From NCBI GenBank assembly GCA_032821775.1, contig JAVLRN010000012.1, positions 2,046,001 to 2,110,000 of the forward strand: DNA of 64,000 nucleotides, written 5' to 3'. A program made the translations under genes and the position numbers. Source of the stretch: Sanguinoderma infundibulare. Its lineage: Eukaryota > Basidiomycota > Agaricomycetes > Polyporales > Polyporaceae. Below the pieces are notes generated by a model that was not told the origin of the DNA, did not search any database, and worked only from the letters and a program-made list of their open reading frames with translations. Position 1 is the stretch's first letter; every line of letters starts with the position of its first letter. Positions 46,525-59,100 of this stretch are shown here, one piece after another.

Positions 46525-48475
46525 ATGCCTGCACCAGCGACAGACGTGAACAAGCACCTTGAGACGCTAGGTCTCAAGCCCGACGATCTCAATGAGGACA
46601 CCGTTAGGGTGACCTATAAGAAACTCGTGAGTCGTTTGTGCCATGATTCCATGAGTACGTTCACCATTGACAACGCCTCCAGGCTCTCCGGTGGCATCCG
46701 GATCGTAATAATGCTGATCCAGAGGAGGCCAAGGAGAAGTTCATTGAGGTGCGTTGTCATTATTTTCGTCAGCGTAGGAGGACCCGAGGCGAACACCATC
46801 CCGATGGGCGCAGATCAACGACGCCTACAGGGCTCTTGTAGAAGAATGTAAAAAGCGCAACAAGCGCAGAAAGCCGCGCAAGGAGGACGACAGCTCATCG
46901 ACTCGGCGACCGTTCTGGGCTGGCTCAGCGCCCAGCGCGTCATCGTCATCCAGCTCGTCGTCGAAAGCATCCTCGTCGCGAGCCTCCTCTACAACCGATT
47001 CCTCCGCGAAGCAGTCGGAGATGCCTCCCGCGAAAGCCGGGGAAGCACGCTCGTCCCGCTCGTCCGGTTCATCATCCGCAAAGCCTCCCCATGCACCCAA
47101 TGCGAAACCCACTGATAGCCCTGCGGACAAGTGCGCGAACACCCACGAAACGCGATCGGGCACTAAGTCGCGTCGGTCTGGTGACCGCGCCTCGTCACAT
47201 CCTTCTCCCAAACCGGCGCGTTCTCATACCAAATCGTCCCACACCCCGTCTACTGCGCCCAAGTCGCCTCGTCCCTTCAAGGCATCTCATCTACACGATA
47301 GCGATTCCGATTCGTCATCTGAAGAAGAGTGCGTGTCCTTCATCTCTCCTTACTGCGCCCGAGTCTGCTCACATGATCCTACCCCATACTTTAGCTCTCT
47401 TCACGATCACAAACATCGGCATTCTCACCGAGCAAAGGGGAAGAAGCCTTCATTGGGAGAGGACGACTACGAGTTCATCGACCTCGGAGCGCCGCTGAAG
47501 CCCATCCGTGCGACCAAGACAGCCTCGAGCGCCGCGAAGGACTGGATCTTTCCACTCCACCTCTCCCTTGAGGACCTCTACTTCGGCGCGACGCACCGAT
47601 ACCGCGTCACACGCACGCTGCGCCCTTCCGCCGCCGCCGACGCGAGCTCCCGCAAGTCGACCCAGACGGTGCAGATCGACCTGCAAGTCTCGCCCGGCTG
47701 GCGCTCAGGCACGCGCGTCCGTGTGCCTGCGGCCGGAAACCAGCGCGCGGACGGCTCGTTCCAGGACATCGTCTTCGTCGTCACCGAGACGCCTCATGCG
47801 CGGTTCGCGCGCGACGGCGACCACCTCGTCCTGCCCGTGCGCGTGCCCTGGGTGGATGCGCACTCGCGGCCGCCGTACCCGGCGGGCGACCCCGATGACG
47901 ACGATAGCCTCCTCGGGGCAGGCGACGGCCCTGGTAGTCACCGGTTCGGGTTTGGGCGGTGGAGGCACCAGGAACACGAACGCAAAGATGAGCACGGACA
48001 TGGGCCGGCGGAGGATGAGGTGTACGTGATGGGGCTGGACGGGGAGGAGTACACGCTGCCGATCCCGCGAACGCTGGTCGAGGCTGCGGACGGGACGCGG
48101 ATATTCGGAGCGGGGATGCCTATACGCAAGAACGGCAAAGTCATTGGCAAGGGCGACCTGGTCATCCGGTGAGTCTGCCGTCCCTCCGACTCTCTTCTGT
48201 CGCCCTGCGTTGCTCTTGGCTCGCCTTCTCTTCGCTTCTCTCTCTTCCTTGGTTACCCCACATTACCTTCACCGGAACCTTCAGGCCTGATCGAGGGTCT
48301 GAGGCCTTCTCGACACGTCTTGAAGGCTCCTAGCCGTCCTTATTCCCGAGAGGCTAGCTGACACGACCCCCTTGCGCTCCACAGGTGGGAGTTCGTCTTC
48401 CCGGAGTCCGACAAGATGCAGCGGTCACGATGGCAGACCCTCAAGGACGCGATGCATCTCCGCTTCCAAGTCTAA
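46525..48475 (+). CDS. J-domain (DnaJ/Hsp40) protein with disordered linker and DnaJ C-terminal domain
   Basis: Exons 46525-46626, 46683-46748, 46814-47328, 47395-48168 and 48385-48475. Sum 1548 nt, 515 aa. The J domain (residues about 8-72) carries the Hsp70-activating HPD at residues 39-41 (ALRWHPDRNNADPEEAKEKF) and INDAYRALVEECKKR. A Ser/Lys/Pro-rich linker of about 190 residues replaces the G/F and zinc-finger regions. The C-terminal part (DWIFPLHLSLEDLYFGATHR to GKVIGKGDLVIRWEFVFPES) is a DnaJ C-terminal substrate-binding fold. It thus resembles class B (DNAJB/Sis1-like) co-chaperones, with the G/F region replaced. Intron 4 is unusually long here (216 nt). Cytosolic or nuclear partner of Hsp70. 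Confidence 0.88.
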
Positions 48476-51400
48476 CGTTGCACCATCGCTTCCTCGCCCC
48501 CCGCGCCATCCCGAGCGCGAGGTTCTGGCCTGCATCGTGGCTCGGCTACCGCTGCGGTCCTCAGAACGCCGGCCATGTTCCATCCGTCTACCCACCTCCC
48601 TGTTCGAGAGCTCTCGCAATTCCGGGGTCGATTCTTTCATGCGGCGCTGTTGCCGACAACTGTTCGCATCTGGAGTTCCGTGCCTTACCCACGAACTCGG
48701 TTGAAAAAAGGATGACGGGTCGAGTATGCGTATGAGCGTATGATCATTTGACATCTCGGTATGCGATGCCTGGACAGACATGACTCCTTTCCTCTTCTCG
48801 CCCATCCGCGTTTCATCATCTTCCTCTGAGCTTCGGAATGGTTGGTATCTATTGGGGTTCCTTCGGACTCGTACTTTTACTCGGTATCATTCTCATCGTC
48901 TCCATCTCTCATCCACCCTTCTCGTCTCATCTCATCTCATCTTCATCCACATCCACATTCGCATCGGCATTGGGATCATTCATCGGCATCGGACGGACTG
49001 TCTGTAGGTACATGCTATGCACAGACCTGGCCTTGTACATTTACTATGCGGTACCTCTTCCCCCCCTTGACACTTGTACCATATGCGCATCCTTTCCTCC
49101 ATCTCCTTCCTTTGGCTTTCCTTTCCTTACCCCGTCCCCTCCCTCCCACCCCATGAGCTTCTTAATGGTGTACCCTACCACGGGGCTGTATACCGTTTGA
49201 ACGATCCGGCATCGTCCCTGTGGTCGTGACTCGCCGGATGCAGGTCCGGTCGACGTCACCTTTCCGGTGCACAGCACATACAGCACTCCTAGATAGTAGA
49301 TTGCGGATGGCGGTGTGGTGTGTGGACGAGCAACGCTTCGCAGCCACAAAGTGCGTGTTCTGAACCACAAGCCTCGGGCAGAGAAGACGATGGAGAACTG
49401 ATATTAGCATCGATTGTCCACACGTCCCGCGATGCTGCAGCTGGAAGAAACGGTCACCAGATCCAAATCCAGGGCAAGGCTGCGTAGGAAGTACTGTACC
49501 CGCAAAGCTTGTAGTGCAGAAGCACCTTCGGCGGAGATGGAACATGTTGATGGATTGGGGTACACGTATGCCACAAGCCGGCGAACGAGATGTCGTGCTG
49601 CAGCAGCAGTGCCTTGCGAAGCCTCTGCTTCTGCAGACGCATACAGCACACGAAGGCCGACGGATGCCCCGCGGATTTACTCGCGAGTTCTGCGTGGGTA
49701 TGGGTATTGTTCGATATGTTAAGGCCCTTATTGAAAACTCTTGAGCCCCGGACGTCGTCGGCGATGTATTCGCGGACTATTTTCGGGAGGTCTCAACACA
49801 TTCTCATTATATGTATTTACAAGGGTGCCAGTGGGCGTGGTCTGTACGAGGACAGGCTTGAGCCTGTATATTCGCTGTATTCTTCCCTTGACACTGGCAG
49901 GACAGACAGGCGCACGATAGTCGTTGCGATGTAGACACGATATCGGTACCGATGAGGTCGGCAAGGAGGGTCAAAGTCAAGTCCACGTTGCCCCGCACGC
50001 GCCACAGACGTCATGGTCCGTTAGCGACTTCTCGCGCCATACATATCCTGGGCGATGGGCTATGCTGCCAATGTCGGATTAGTGCGCCCTGGCTACACAT
50101 CATCCAAGCTAGTTCAGAACGCAGCCATACGCGACCAGGGGACCAGAAGTACAGAACGACAGGTTTTACTCACAGCTGAGGTACCGCTCCCAGGCGGGCG
50201 CAAGCCGCTGATAAGTACTTACAGTGATACAGCTCGCGTTGGTCACTGCGGATTGCTGGAGTGGCGTCGTCGCGCGCAATTGTCAGTGCTTGACGCGCTG
50301 ACAGCGTCGGGCCGGATGCTAGTCTGGACGTTTGGTCCATTGAGCCTTGTTCGTTGACGACGTCGGGCGGGTGTTCTGAGGCCACATGGAGCTGCAAGGG
50401 CCGGTTTTTGAGCAGAGAAGGTTCGGAGAGGGGATCCGCTGGAGGGCTTCCTTGAGCGCGTTCAATTCCGAACAGATGCGGGAAGTCTTCTTCAGAGCGC
50501 GCAAAGGCGTCTGGATCGCAAGACGACATTGACGCAAATAGCCGAACCGCTCGACGTACAGGCTGCAATGAAGTGTTCCATCTAGAGCTGCCAGATGCTA
50601 ACAAATGGGCGTACGGACGTCATTCGAGCTCCCAGTCGAGGTGACCATTGTACAGTCCACTGGCAGCCGCACAATCAAGTCGTCAGCTGCGGACGGCTGG
50701 AGGAACGTTACCAAAGAGAAGCTTGCCACTCACGGTGGCGCGCGCTCGACATGATGGGCGGCAACGATCATCGCGAGCGTTGGACTCGGGAAGGAATCGA
50801 CTCGACGCCGCGCGAGACCAGTGATACTTTGCGTCAGCTCGAAACGAAAAAGTAGGCGTCCTGGAGTGGCTGGGCGGTGATATACGCATGATCCCAAGAC
50901 GTTGCAAATCGGTCGGCAGCCGTTCCCGTCGGGGTGAAGGGGAACTGAGCCGGGCAGGGAGAGGTCTCTTGACTTTGTTCGAATTCGAGCCGGAAAGCCG
51001 CGGTCTGTTGGGGAATCGTGGGCGGTGGCAGAACTTTGGATTGAGTTCGCGGATGGAAACGTGCCGTCTTTCCTTTGTCTCCCGAATGATCGACTTCCGA
51101 CTTTCAAAATTTCACGCCTCCAGAGCGAGCGGATTGGACGCGCAGGTATTGAATGAAGCTCGAGACATTGGCTACATATGTAGTCCGTAGGCAGGACCAT
51201 TTGGGTTAAGCGTAGCAGAGGGCGTTGTGACCAAGTTTGCGCTGACGACGGGCGCAACGCGACTCGGTCGAGAGCAGCTTCGAGCAGGAAGAGTGTACGG
51301 AATTAGGCAGATGGGCGGGCAGCGCGCAAGAGCAGGGCGGCGAGGCTAAGCAGATCATCCCCGATTGAGCGCGGCCTCTGGGTTCGCATAAGTACCCGGA

Positions 51401-52807
51401 CACTCACGGGCATGCCTCTGAGCGCACCTCCACACCATCTTCATGCGCGCAGCGACAGTACGATGCGGCGAGCGGCTGGGAGCAAGAGGCAGGGGCGGTG
51501 GCGGCGCGGAGGACACGGAGGAAAGCAAGAGGGCGGAGGCGGTCAAAGGAGCGGACTGGCACTGGCATGCGCCCGCGTAACGGCAATCGACGTCTATCAC
51601 CGATAGCCGGCCCACGCGAGCACGCCCATTGGCCATCGTCTACCCCGATTCGTCGGTAAATACCCTCGCGTCCTCTCCCTCCTCCTTTGCTCTCCCCCAT
51701 CCTCCTCCGTCCGCCACTTTCTCTGCCCTCTCCTCCTCTCCGCCCTGCTTGCTCCAGGACAAAAAAAACACTGCTTGCTCTCGCCCGTCCTCCTCGACTG
51801 TTCCCAGATCTGCGCGATACCTCACACGTCGACTTCGCGGATGCAATGAACAATATTGATCCTGCCGCACGTCCTCTCGTCTAACTGCGGCTCAATCTAC
51901 ACGGTCACGGTGATCTCTGTCTGTCGCCCATCGCTCCAACTCATCGCTGCCGCCGCTACAGCAGCACCTCCTTTCCTCCTTCACCTGCCCTCGGCTCCTT
52001 CTCGCTGCGCCCGTTCCTCGCCCTCCAAGCCTCATGTCAATGCCGTGTTTCCATCTCCCTCCTCGGCGCGACCACGAGCGCTGAGCGCCCGATGCGCGCG
52101 CGCGCGCGCGCATCAACCGCGCCCGGGTAGCCTAACAGTGATCCGTGCCCATATAAGGACACCATACCTCCTCCGATGGGCGGACTCCGGAGTCCTCTCG
52201 TTTCACCCGCCAGCTATCGACCCGCTCTCGTCCATTCCCTCTCGCGCAAGCGTATAAAGTGCGCGCGAGCTTGCGGACCCCCGCAGCCCAACTTTGACTG
52301 CGCCCATTCATCCTCCCCAGCTTCGCCCGCTTCGACGTCTCCTCAGACCTGCCTCGAGCTTCCGTTCGCACACGCGCCATCCGACGTTTTACTGAGCGTC
52401 TTGGCCTTGTTCGCGATCCGCTCGAGGCCGCACGAGATCGTGGAGAGCGAAGCGCAGGATATAATTTGGATAGAGAGCGAGATGATACAAGGTGTGTTAT
52501 GAGCCTAAGTTAAACTACCCGACACAGGAAAACAACCAAGACGCTAACCAAAAGATACAGGAACCAGGCTGGACGCATATATCACTTCCGAAGCCAGCGG
52601 TGGTGGGAGGGGCGGACGTCCCGTCCGGGTATACTACGCATATAGGAGGGTTGGAGTGGCAGAACGGAGCAGATTAGGTGCAGTCCTCTATAGGTATGTC
52701 GTTTTTAGTTGCTGGGGGGCGCATCATAGTACGGCATGTTAACATGATGACATGGTCGACGCAGTCGCTGAGCGACCGCACAGGACGGAGGGAGGACGAG
52801 GACAGGA
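48476..52807. other. Gene-poor stretch between two 3' ends
   Basis: Lies between the stops of the J-protein (+) and the Zn2Cys6 regulator (-). No coding gene is supported. Two parts stand out: CAT/CAC-rich sequence at 48900-48985, and 51640-52340 with long pyrimidine tracts, a (CG)9 run at 52094-52111 and two TATA-like boxes (about 52151 and 52252) that are not followed by a recognisable ORF. Confidence 0.5.
52094..52111. repeat. (CG)n run
   Basis: About nine CG dinucleotides in a row. A similar run is at 54367-54381 inside an intron of the downstream regulator gene. Confidence 0.85.
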
Positions 52808-55800
52808 CTAAGCCAGAAGGAGGCTCGCCCACTGTAGCTGGAGGCCTTGTCGCCAGTCCGCCAACCGGGGGTGGTCGCCCTGCCGCGCCATCCGGAACGC
52901 GTTCACCCGGTGGGCCCACACGTTGTCCATGACGGTCTGCGCGAGGAGGATGTTGCCATTGGTAGCGTCCTGCATGAAGAACCGGTGCTTGATCACCTCG
53001 CGCATCATCTGGTTGTCCGTCAGGCAGCCGGTCAAGAAGAGCGGGAAGATGAGCGCCCGGTCGTAGTGCGACGGCGCGAGCTCGTTAAGGAGCTTCGCCA
53101 TCTGGTCGACGCTGCTCATGATCTCCGGTACGCCTGGAAGGAAGGGGTCAGATCGGGTCCGAATGCAGGGCATAATGGTGAGTGCCATACCTGGAACCGA
53201 GTCGCTGAGCACCGTGTGCAGGTACAAGAGAGCGGCCTCGCGGAACATCTCTCCAATAATGTGCTTCGTAGTGTCTACTGGCGACCTAGTCGACCTCAGT
53301 CCACCCGACATCCCAGGCTGTGGAGACGACGACGCCGACGGCACCGCCATCCCGGCCGGCATATCCAATCCCCCCGCCAAAGACGAAGACGTTATTGCTG
53401 GGTTCTTGAAGTCCTCAATGCCGTCCCCGGACTTGCCCCTAGCTCTCTCCCTCAGCTCCCTCTCGATGACGTCTCCGCGCCGGATGAGCTCGCGCATGCT
53501 TAGACTACCGCTCTGGAGCTCGGTCGCTTTCCAATGTGCTAGTGCGGATATTTCAGCAATGGCAAGCATCGCCTCGTCCGGGCAGCCTGACAAGCCGTCC
53601 ATCCGCAACGCAGCGTGCTGTGCGCTCGACGCCGGGCTCGCGTTGTTCGCCCAGAAGCCGGCGCCGCCCCCGAAGAGCCGCTTGTAGAGCGGCAGGAAGC
53701 GCGGCGGCTGCAGGAGCGTGATGCTCGAGAAGACGTCGCAGTACTGGTAAGTGCCCGTCAGCGCAGTCCGTGGCGACGCGGCCAGTTGAGGCGAGAACGC
53801 ACCATCGTTGCCTTCGCAGCGAAGCGGCCCGGGGTGGTCATGTTGAGCAGCGTGAGCTTCGGGTTCTCCTCGTTGTAGATGCCCGTCTGGGCCAGCCATT
53901 CGCACGCGTAGTCGAGCGGGGTCGCCCAGTCGGTCGACCCGCCGCCCAAGAGCGAGTACGCGACGAGCTGTACAGCAGCGATCGCGTCCGAGTCCGAATA
54001 TTGGCCCGTGCCGTTGGTTTGGGGTGAATGCACGAGGAGGTAGAGGGCGCGGTTGTAGAACTGCCGCGGCAGCGAGTTCTCCGCGTCGGGGTCCTCGAGG
54101 ATGGGCTGCGTGCTCCGGGCCATCTGTGCGCGCGCGTGGTGCAACGCCGCGAGGGCGCACAGGGAGAGCGCGACCGCGCCGTCGGGGTCCGCCTGGACGA
54201 TCTGGGGATCAGAAGCGGGTCAGCGAATATGTCCGCGGCCGCGATCGTCAGGGACGTCAGTCAAAAACAGGTTGCAATGCATGCTTCTCCGCCCCGCGCC
54301 CAACGCCATTGACGCCGCCCACATCATGTGAATGGAAATGGGGAAGGAGAAACGACGTCTTCTTGACGCGCGCGCGCGCGCACGGAAGCATCGCGATCGA
54401 GGATATCGAGTGATCCCGATATTCTCGACGCCCAACGCCAATCCCGCGGCATGGGAAGCAGACAAAGGTGCGCGCGCGGTGTTCTCGTGCGCTGGGTGCC
54501 AACTTAATGTGTGGCTCACACACCCCACGAGAAGCAGAAGGGCAGAAGGCGAAGGGAAACGCGAAATTGAAAATTGCTGTGGGGACATCTGCGGTACCGA
54601 GTCTCCCCTCCGTTACACGGACACTCACAGGAAGTAGCAGGTTCGCAAGCGCTTCCCCGACAAATACATATTGCAACTCTCGGACGTATTTGAAGTAATA
54701 CGAGATGTATTCCTCCTTGCGGACCGTCGGTGCTGGTGGCGCTGCTGGCATCAGTGGAGGCATGGACATGGACATTCCTTGCTGTGGATGTCCTTGGTGC
54801 GGGATGAAACCCGGATAAGGTATGTCGTCGCTTGCGCCCATCGAGAGCGGTGGTGACGGGAATCCAGGACCGTAGTGCGAATCGCTGAGGCCGGGGGTGG
54901 GCAGGAGCGAGGCCATGGGCGAGGCCTGATGGTGGCGGGATGACGATGCGGAGATGTTATGGCCTCCCCATTGGTCGGTATCTGCAAGAAGCTCTGTCAG
55001 CATTGACGAAACCCGACAGGCTCCGTCCGACCTCGGACTTTGCATTGTCGTACGCAGGTATGCAGACGCAATGGGTTTCGCAGGCCGGCACGGAGACGGA
55101 GGCACGAGGACAGCGTATCGGACAGAGGGGAGACTTACCTGATATGGGCCTCGTCACAGGAACATGATATGGTGCTCCCGCACCTCCGCCGGCGTATGAG
55201 TCACGGCGGAACGTCTCGCGCGCACTCATCGTTCGGCGGAGCGTCGTCTGCGGCCCAGGACCTGCGACGCCTGGCGTGGGGGGTTGCGAGGAGGGTGTCG
55301 AGAGACCAGCGGAATGCCAGGGCTGTCGGGGCTGTCCGCGTATGAGGCCCATACGCGACAGCTGCTCCTTGATGCTTGCCTTGTACGCGGCGACCTTCTC
55401 CTTGTCCTGTGCACGTCACAGTCGCGATGACGAAGGGGGAAAAATTGCGGCAATAAAACCGAACGAGGGGCAGGCGGTGGGGGAAAGAAGGGGCAGATCA
55501 GCACGGTCCTGCGGTGGCGCAGCGTGGAGATAGATGGCGATTTGACGCACCCGCATCCAGTCGGGCCGCTTGGGGCCCCAGCCCAGGCACTTTATGCGGA
55601 GCCGGAGACAGGTCTTGCACGAGTCGCCTTCGCGTTCTTCGTCGCATTTCTGGCAGCGGGAGAAGGAGAAGCACAGGCACGGATGCGGGCATGGGCACGA
55701 GCACGGGGAGCAGGTGAGCATGGGAAGACGTGCGTCACGTAGAGACGGCCCTGCGGGATGATGATGCTCACCTTTCGTCGGACGCGGCACGTCCTGCGGT

Positions 55801-56105
55801 TCGCGCACGAGGGAGGGACGTGAGTGAGCAATGGAAGCGGAGGGGGTTGCAAGGAAGCAGCGTACGTACCAGCAGCCGCCCTTGCCGGCGGAGGATGCGC
55901 GCGTGAGATCAGACATGGCACGCGTCGGTGTGCTCCTCGAACTTCGGGCCTGGGGAGAGTCGCCTTCATCCGAGGCTGGCAGAGCGTAGAGAGGTGTGGC
56001 GGACGAGACGGGAGACGCGTTGGTGGACGTGCCGTCAGATGGAAGCTCGGGGGACGGAGAGTGGCTCTCGCCACTGGACGGCGAGGGAATTGGTTGGAGG
56101 GCCAT
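52808..56105 (-). CDS. Zn(2)Cys(6) fungal transcription factor
   Basis: The start at 56105 reads MALQPIPSPSSGESHSPSPE and is Ser/Pro-rich. The zinc cluster begins at residue 78 and is built from three exons: GGCW, TCRVRRK, KCDEEREGDSCKTCLRLRIKC, giving C-x2-C-x6-C-x8-C-x2-C-x6-C. Next is a Lys-rich linker (DKEKVAAYKASIKEQLSRMG), then a long disordered region (GHNISASSSRHHQASPMASL, PPLMPAAPPAP). The C-terminal helical regulatory domain (YYFKYVRELQYVFVGEALAN, ALCALAALHHARAQMARST-like, GMALTIMPCI side frame excluded, VPEIMSSVDQMAKLLNELAP, HRFFMQDATNGNILLAQTVM) resembles Fungal_trans_2. It ends LQWASLLLA at 52808. Eight or more exons; the intron at about 54206-54620 is unusually long. Nuclear DNA-binding regulator; targets unknown. 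Confidence 0.85.
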
Positions 56106-59100
56106 GTAAATAATAGCCGGAAGCTGTTAGGGCGGGAGCGGGGCGGTGGGGGGAGACGGAAGAGGAAATGTAGGAGAGGCACCAGGGTGGGGTGAAATAA
56201 TGGTGGATAGAGGCTGTGAGGGAGTCGGGAATTGTGGCTGAAATGGGAGGTGTATTTGGGGGATTTGAGGGCCAGGGAGGGCCGGGAGGAGGGACTGAAG
56301 AGAAGGAGGCGACGGCATGATGGAGGACCAGATCATATCGCGTCTGGTCACCAAGGGTCCGACCCCCTCTCTCTCCCCCACCAGCATGTCTCCGACGAAT
56401 TCAGAATCCCACGCGACAGAAAGGCAGATCGCCTCCAGCCCGCGCTTCGTGGCCGCCATCATCATCACTCGATTTATTCTGGTTATTTATTCCAATTAAT
56501 TCTTCCCCTCCGGTCGGAGGCCATCGAGATTCGCCCGCCACACCGTCTCGGTACGCGATCTCACACAGCTGATCATGCCTTGAACTGGACTCCGGAAAAC
56601 ATACCCCAAACGCCCGTTTCACCTCGGCAAAAGATGCGCTGCCCTCCACCGCCTGGCCGACCTGCAAGTGTGTGGCAAGCCCAATGACTAACGAGGTCCA
56701 AGGTGGGTCCAGATATATCCGAGGACACTCGGTCTGGGACAGGAATAGATCGCCGACGATGCGTTTCACTTTTATCGCGTCGGGAAGCGTGTCCGCTTGC
56801 CAGCTAGAAACCTTGAAAGAGAGCCATCGCGCGGCGACGTGCTCGGCAAAGACTCCTTGTTCGTCGGAGCGATTGCAAGGATGACAGGCAGCTTGGGCAG
56901 TTACTACGTCCTTTACTCGCGTCGACGAGTGGCAACAGGCTCTCTGCGACGGGTCCATCACGACGTCGTCATCGCTCCCTCAGGCCCCCTTCTCTCATCC
57001 ACCTCAGCTTCTTTTCACGAGGACGGTCCTCCGTTGGCCACGCTACGCGCAGCCGAATTTGACGCTGATATAAGCTTCCGGTGTATCGGGATCCCCAGCA
57101 TTGGACAACAATCCCATCTGCTCTACTAGTTTCCAGCGGATTAAACTCAAGCTCATCGTTCTACTCCGCCGTCATTAGGCGGTCGCATTCGCACTTTTTG
57201 CAAGTATTCTCCCCGAGGAGCTGTCAGTGGACGCGTTCCGGGGATTGAAGGTGCCTAGATTTGTGCGCTCGATATGGGCTAAACACAGCACCGGGTCGGA
57301 TGATCTACGTGTGAACGGTCTCCATGCACGAAACAGGCCAAAATATGCGGACGACTGCCTGCAAGCCTCTTCGTCCACATCATCCTCCCGCTGGTCGCAA
57401 CCCCGACGTGTTCTCTATGATAGGGCCTGTGACAGATGATGATGGTCTTCTACTGCGAGCTGCTGACGGTCGAGCTAATCCTTGTGGCCATCACTCAACG
57501 CGGTGGCATTCTCCAAGATGGGTCCGACATTTCCGTATGGTCATGAGAAGACGGAGGATTGTCGTCCGTATTCTAGGCACCGTACCCTATTCGACACCGA
57601 TCCATTTCTGGCAATGTTCCTTTGCCAAATTCATGTTAATGTCTGTATTGCATCTGCCTCGAGGCTACTACTACTACCTCGAGGCGTACAGGATACCCGA
57701 ACTTCCGCTCCCCGCTCAACGTTTCCGTCCGGAGAACACCACAGGCTACAGCCAGTGCGAGGCATCGCTGTATCGATTACACACATCCCCTTGTCTTTGT
57801 TGGCTGGGTGGATGCAAGGCTGTCCATTCGTGTAGTTGGGAGCATCAAGGGAGCGTTCTGTCGATAGATGACCAAGTCAGCAGGGACTTATCATCATATC
57901 GGTGGCGTAGTACGAACATCGGTCACGAATCCAACATGACCGATGGCTCGGAGTCGATACAGATCGAGCAATCAGTGTAAGTCAGGCCCGCGGAAATGCC
58001 ATTTTGCCCTGGGGTAGATGAGATGAGATATTACCAACTGAGACAGCGCTTAGCGGATCCGTGAATTTGGCATCCCCGGCACATCAAATTCGTCGGCCAT
58101 CGCGGTCTTCCCCAACCTCGCTCCCCCTCGTGGATATCTCTGTGGTGCCCCAGCGAAAGAAGTGCACTCTGGCTGCCTGAATCTAATACCGGAGATGTTT
58201 GAGCCCCTTGGGAACATCGCCACGTACTGCCACGACGTTTGCGAACACAGGCCGCGACGAGACTTGCCTCTTGCCTTCCGCCCTGATGGAATCACCGAAA
58301 TGCCAAATTTAAATCAGACCAGCATCTGATCTCCGCCTCCTCTTCAGTCGTTCCGCTTGAACCTACAGTGGATATTGACCGGAACTCCGCCTACCGTACT
58401 CGACTCGTGCACTGCGGATTACGTCGCCGACGCAAACCACCAACTGGCGCACCAGGGCGGCTGATAGAACCGGGCATATTACGCATGTCGGCCAGGTGCG
58501 CATTTCCCAATTCCCCCGATCAGAAAGGCCACCCTGAACAGGACGTGCATGCTGGTCTAGAGCTCGATCCTTCCGGAAATCGAGTTCTGACGAAATTCGC
58601 CACCTTTCGCCGAACGGCACAAGAAATCGTCCTCGTCAAAATTGCGAGACCCCACCGTTCATGGACGGACCCACATCGCGGCAAGAGGCTAACGTCTGTT
58701 GTGATTGTAGCCTGCCAATCATCGCATGCCGCGACTTCAGGTGAGACTTGGCCTCTGCAAGGAACAATGGCCTGTCGCACCCTCCCTCTCCCGAGGATAA
58801 GCATGCACCGCATATACGGTGCTCTCCCATTGCGGTATTCCTATTCATCTCGTGTTTGTTGACCCTTGGAGATGGCGTGCTGACGACCCTCTTTGTTCTC
58901 CCCAGAAGTCGCAGGCCAGCGCCACGAACGCGTTCTCGCACCGCATAATCCTCGACAATCCATCCTTCGTCGGCAACCGCGAAGCCTCGCGTAACGTCCA
59001 CAGCTTCGCCATGTCCCCATCTGTTCGTTCTCCCTCTACCCTGAATTCCCGAAAATGTCTACCTTGGCAGGTATGCTGAAACATACCTGAACGGGTAAGG

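Noticed and set aside
52847..53503. 218-codon plus-strand open frame
   Set aside because: Antisense shadow of the transcription factor C-terminal exons.
56401..56961. 186-codon minus-strand open frame upstream of the Zn2Cys6 gene
   Set aside because: Some stretches look protein-like, but no motif, no conserved start, and it overlaps the likely promoter; kept out of the gene list.
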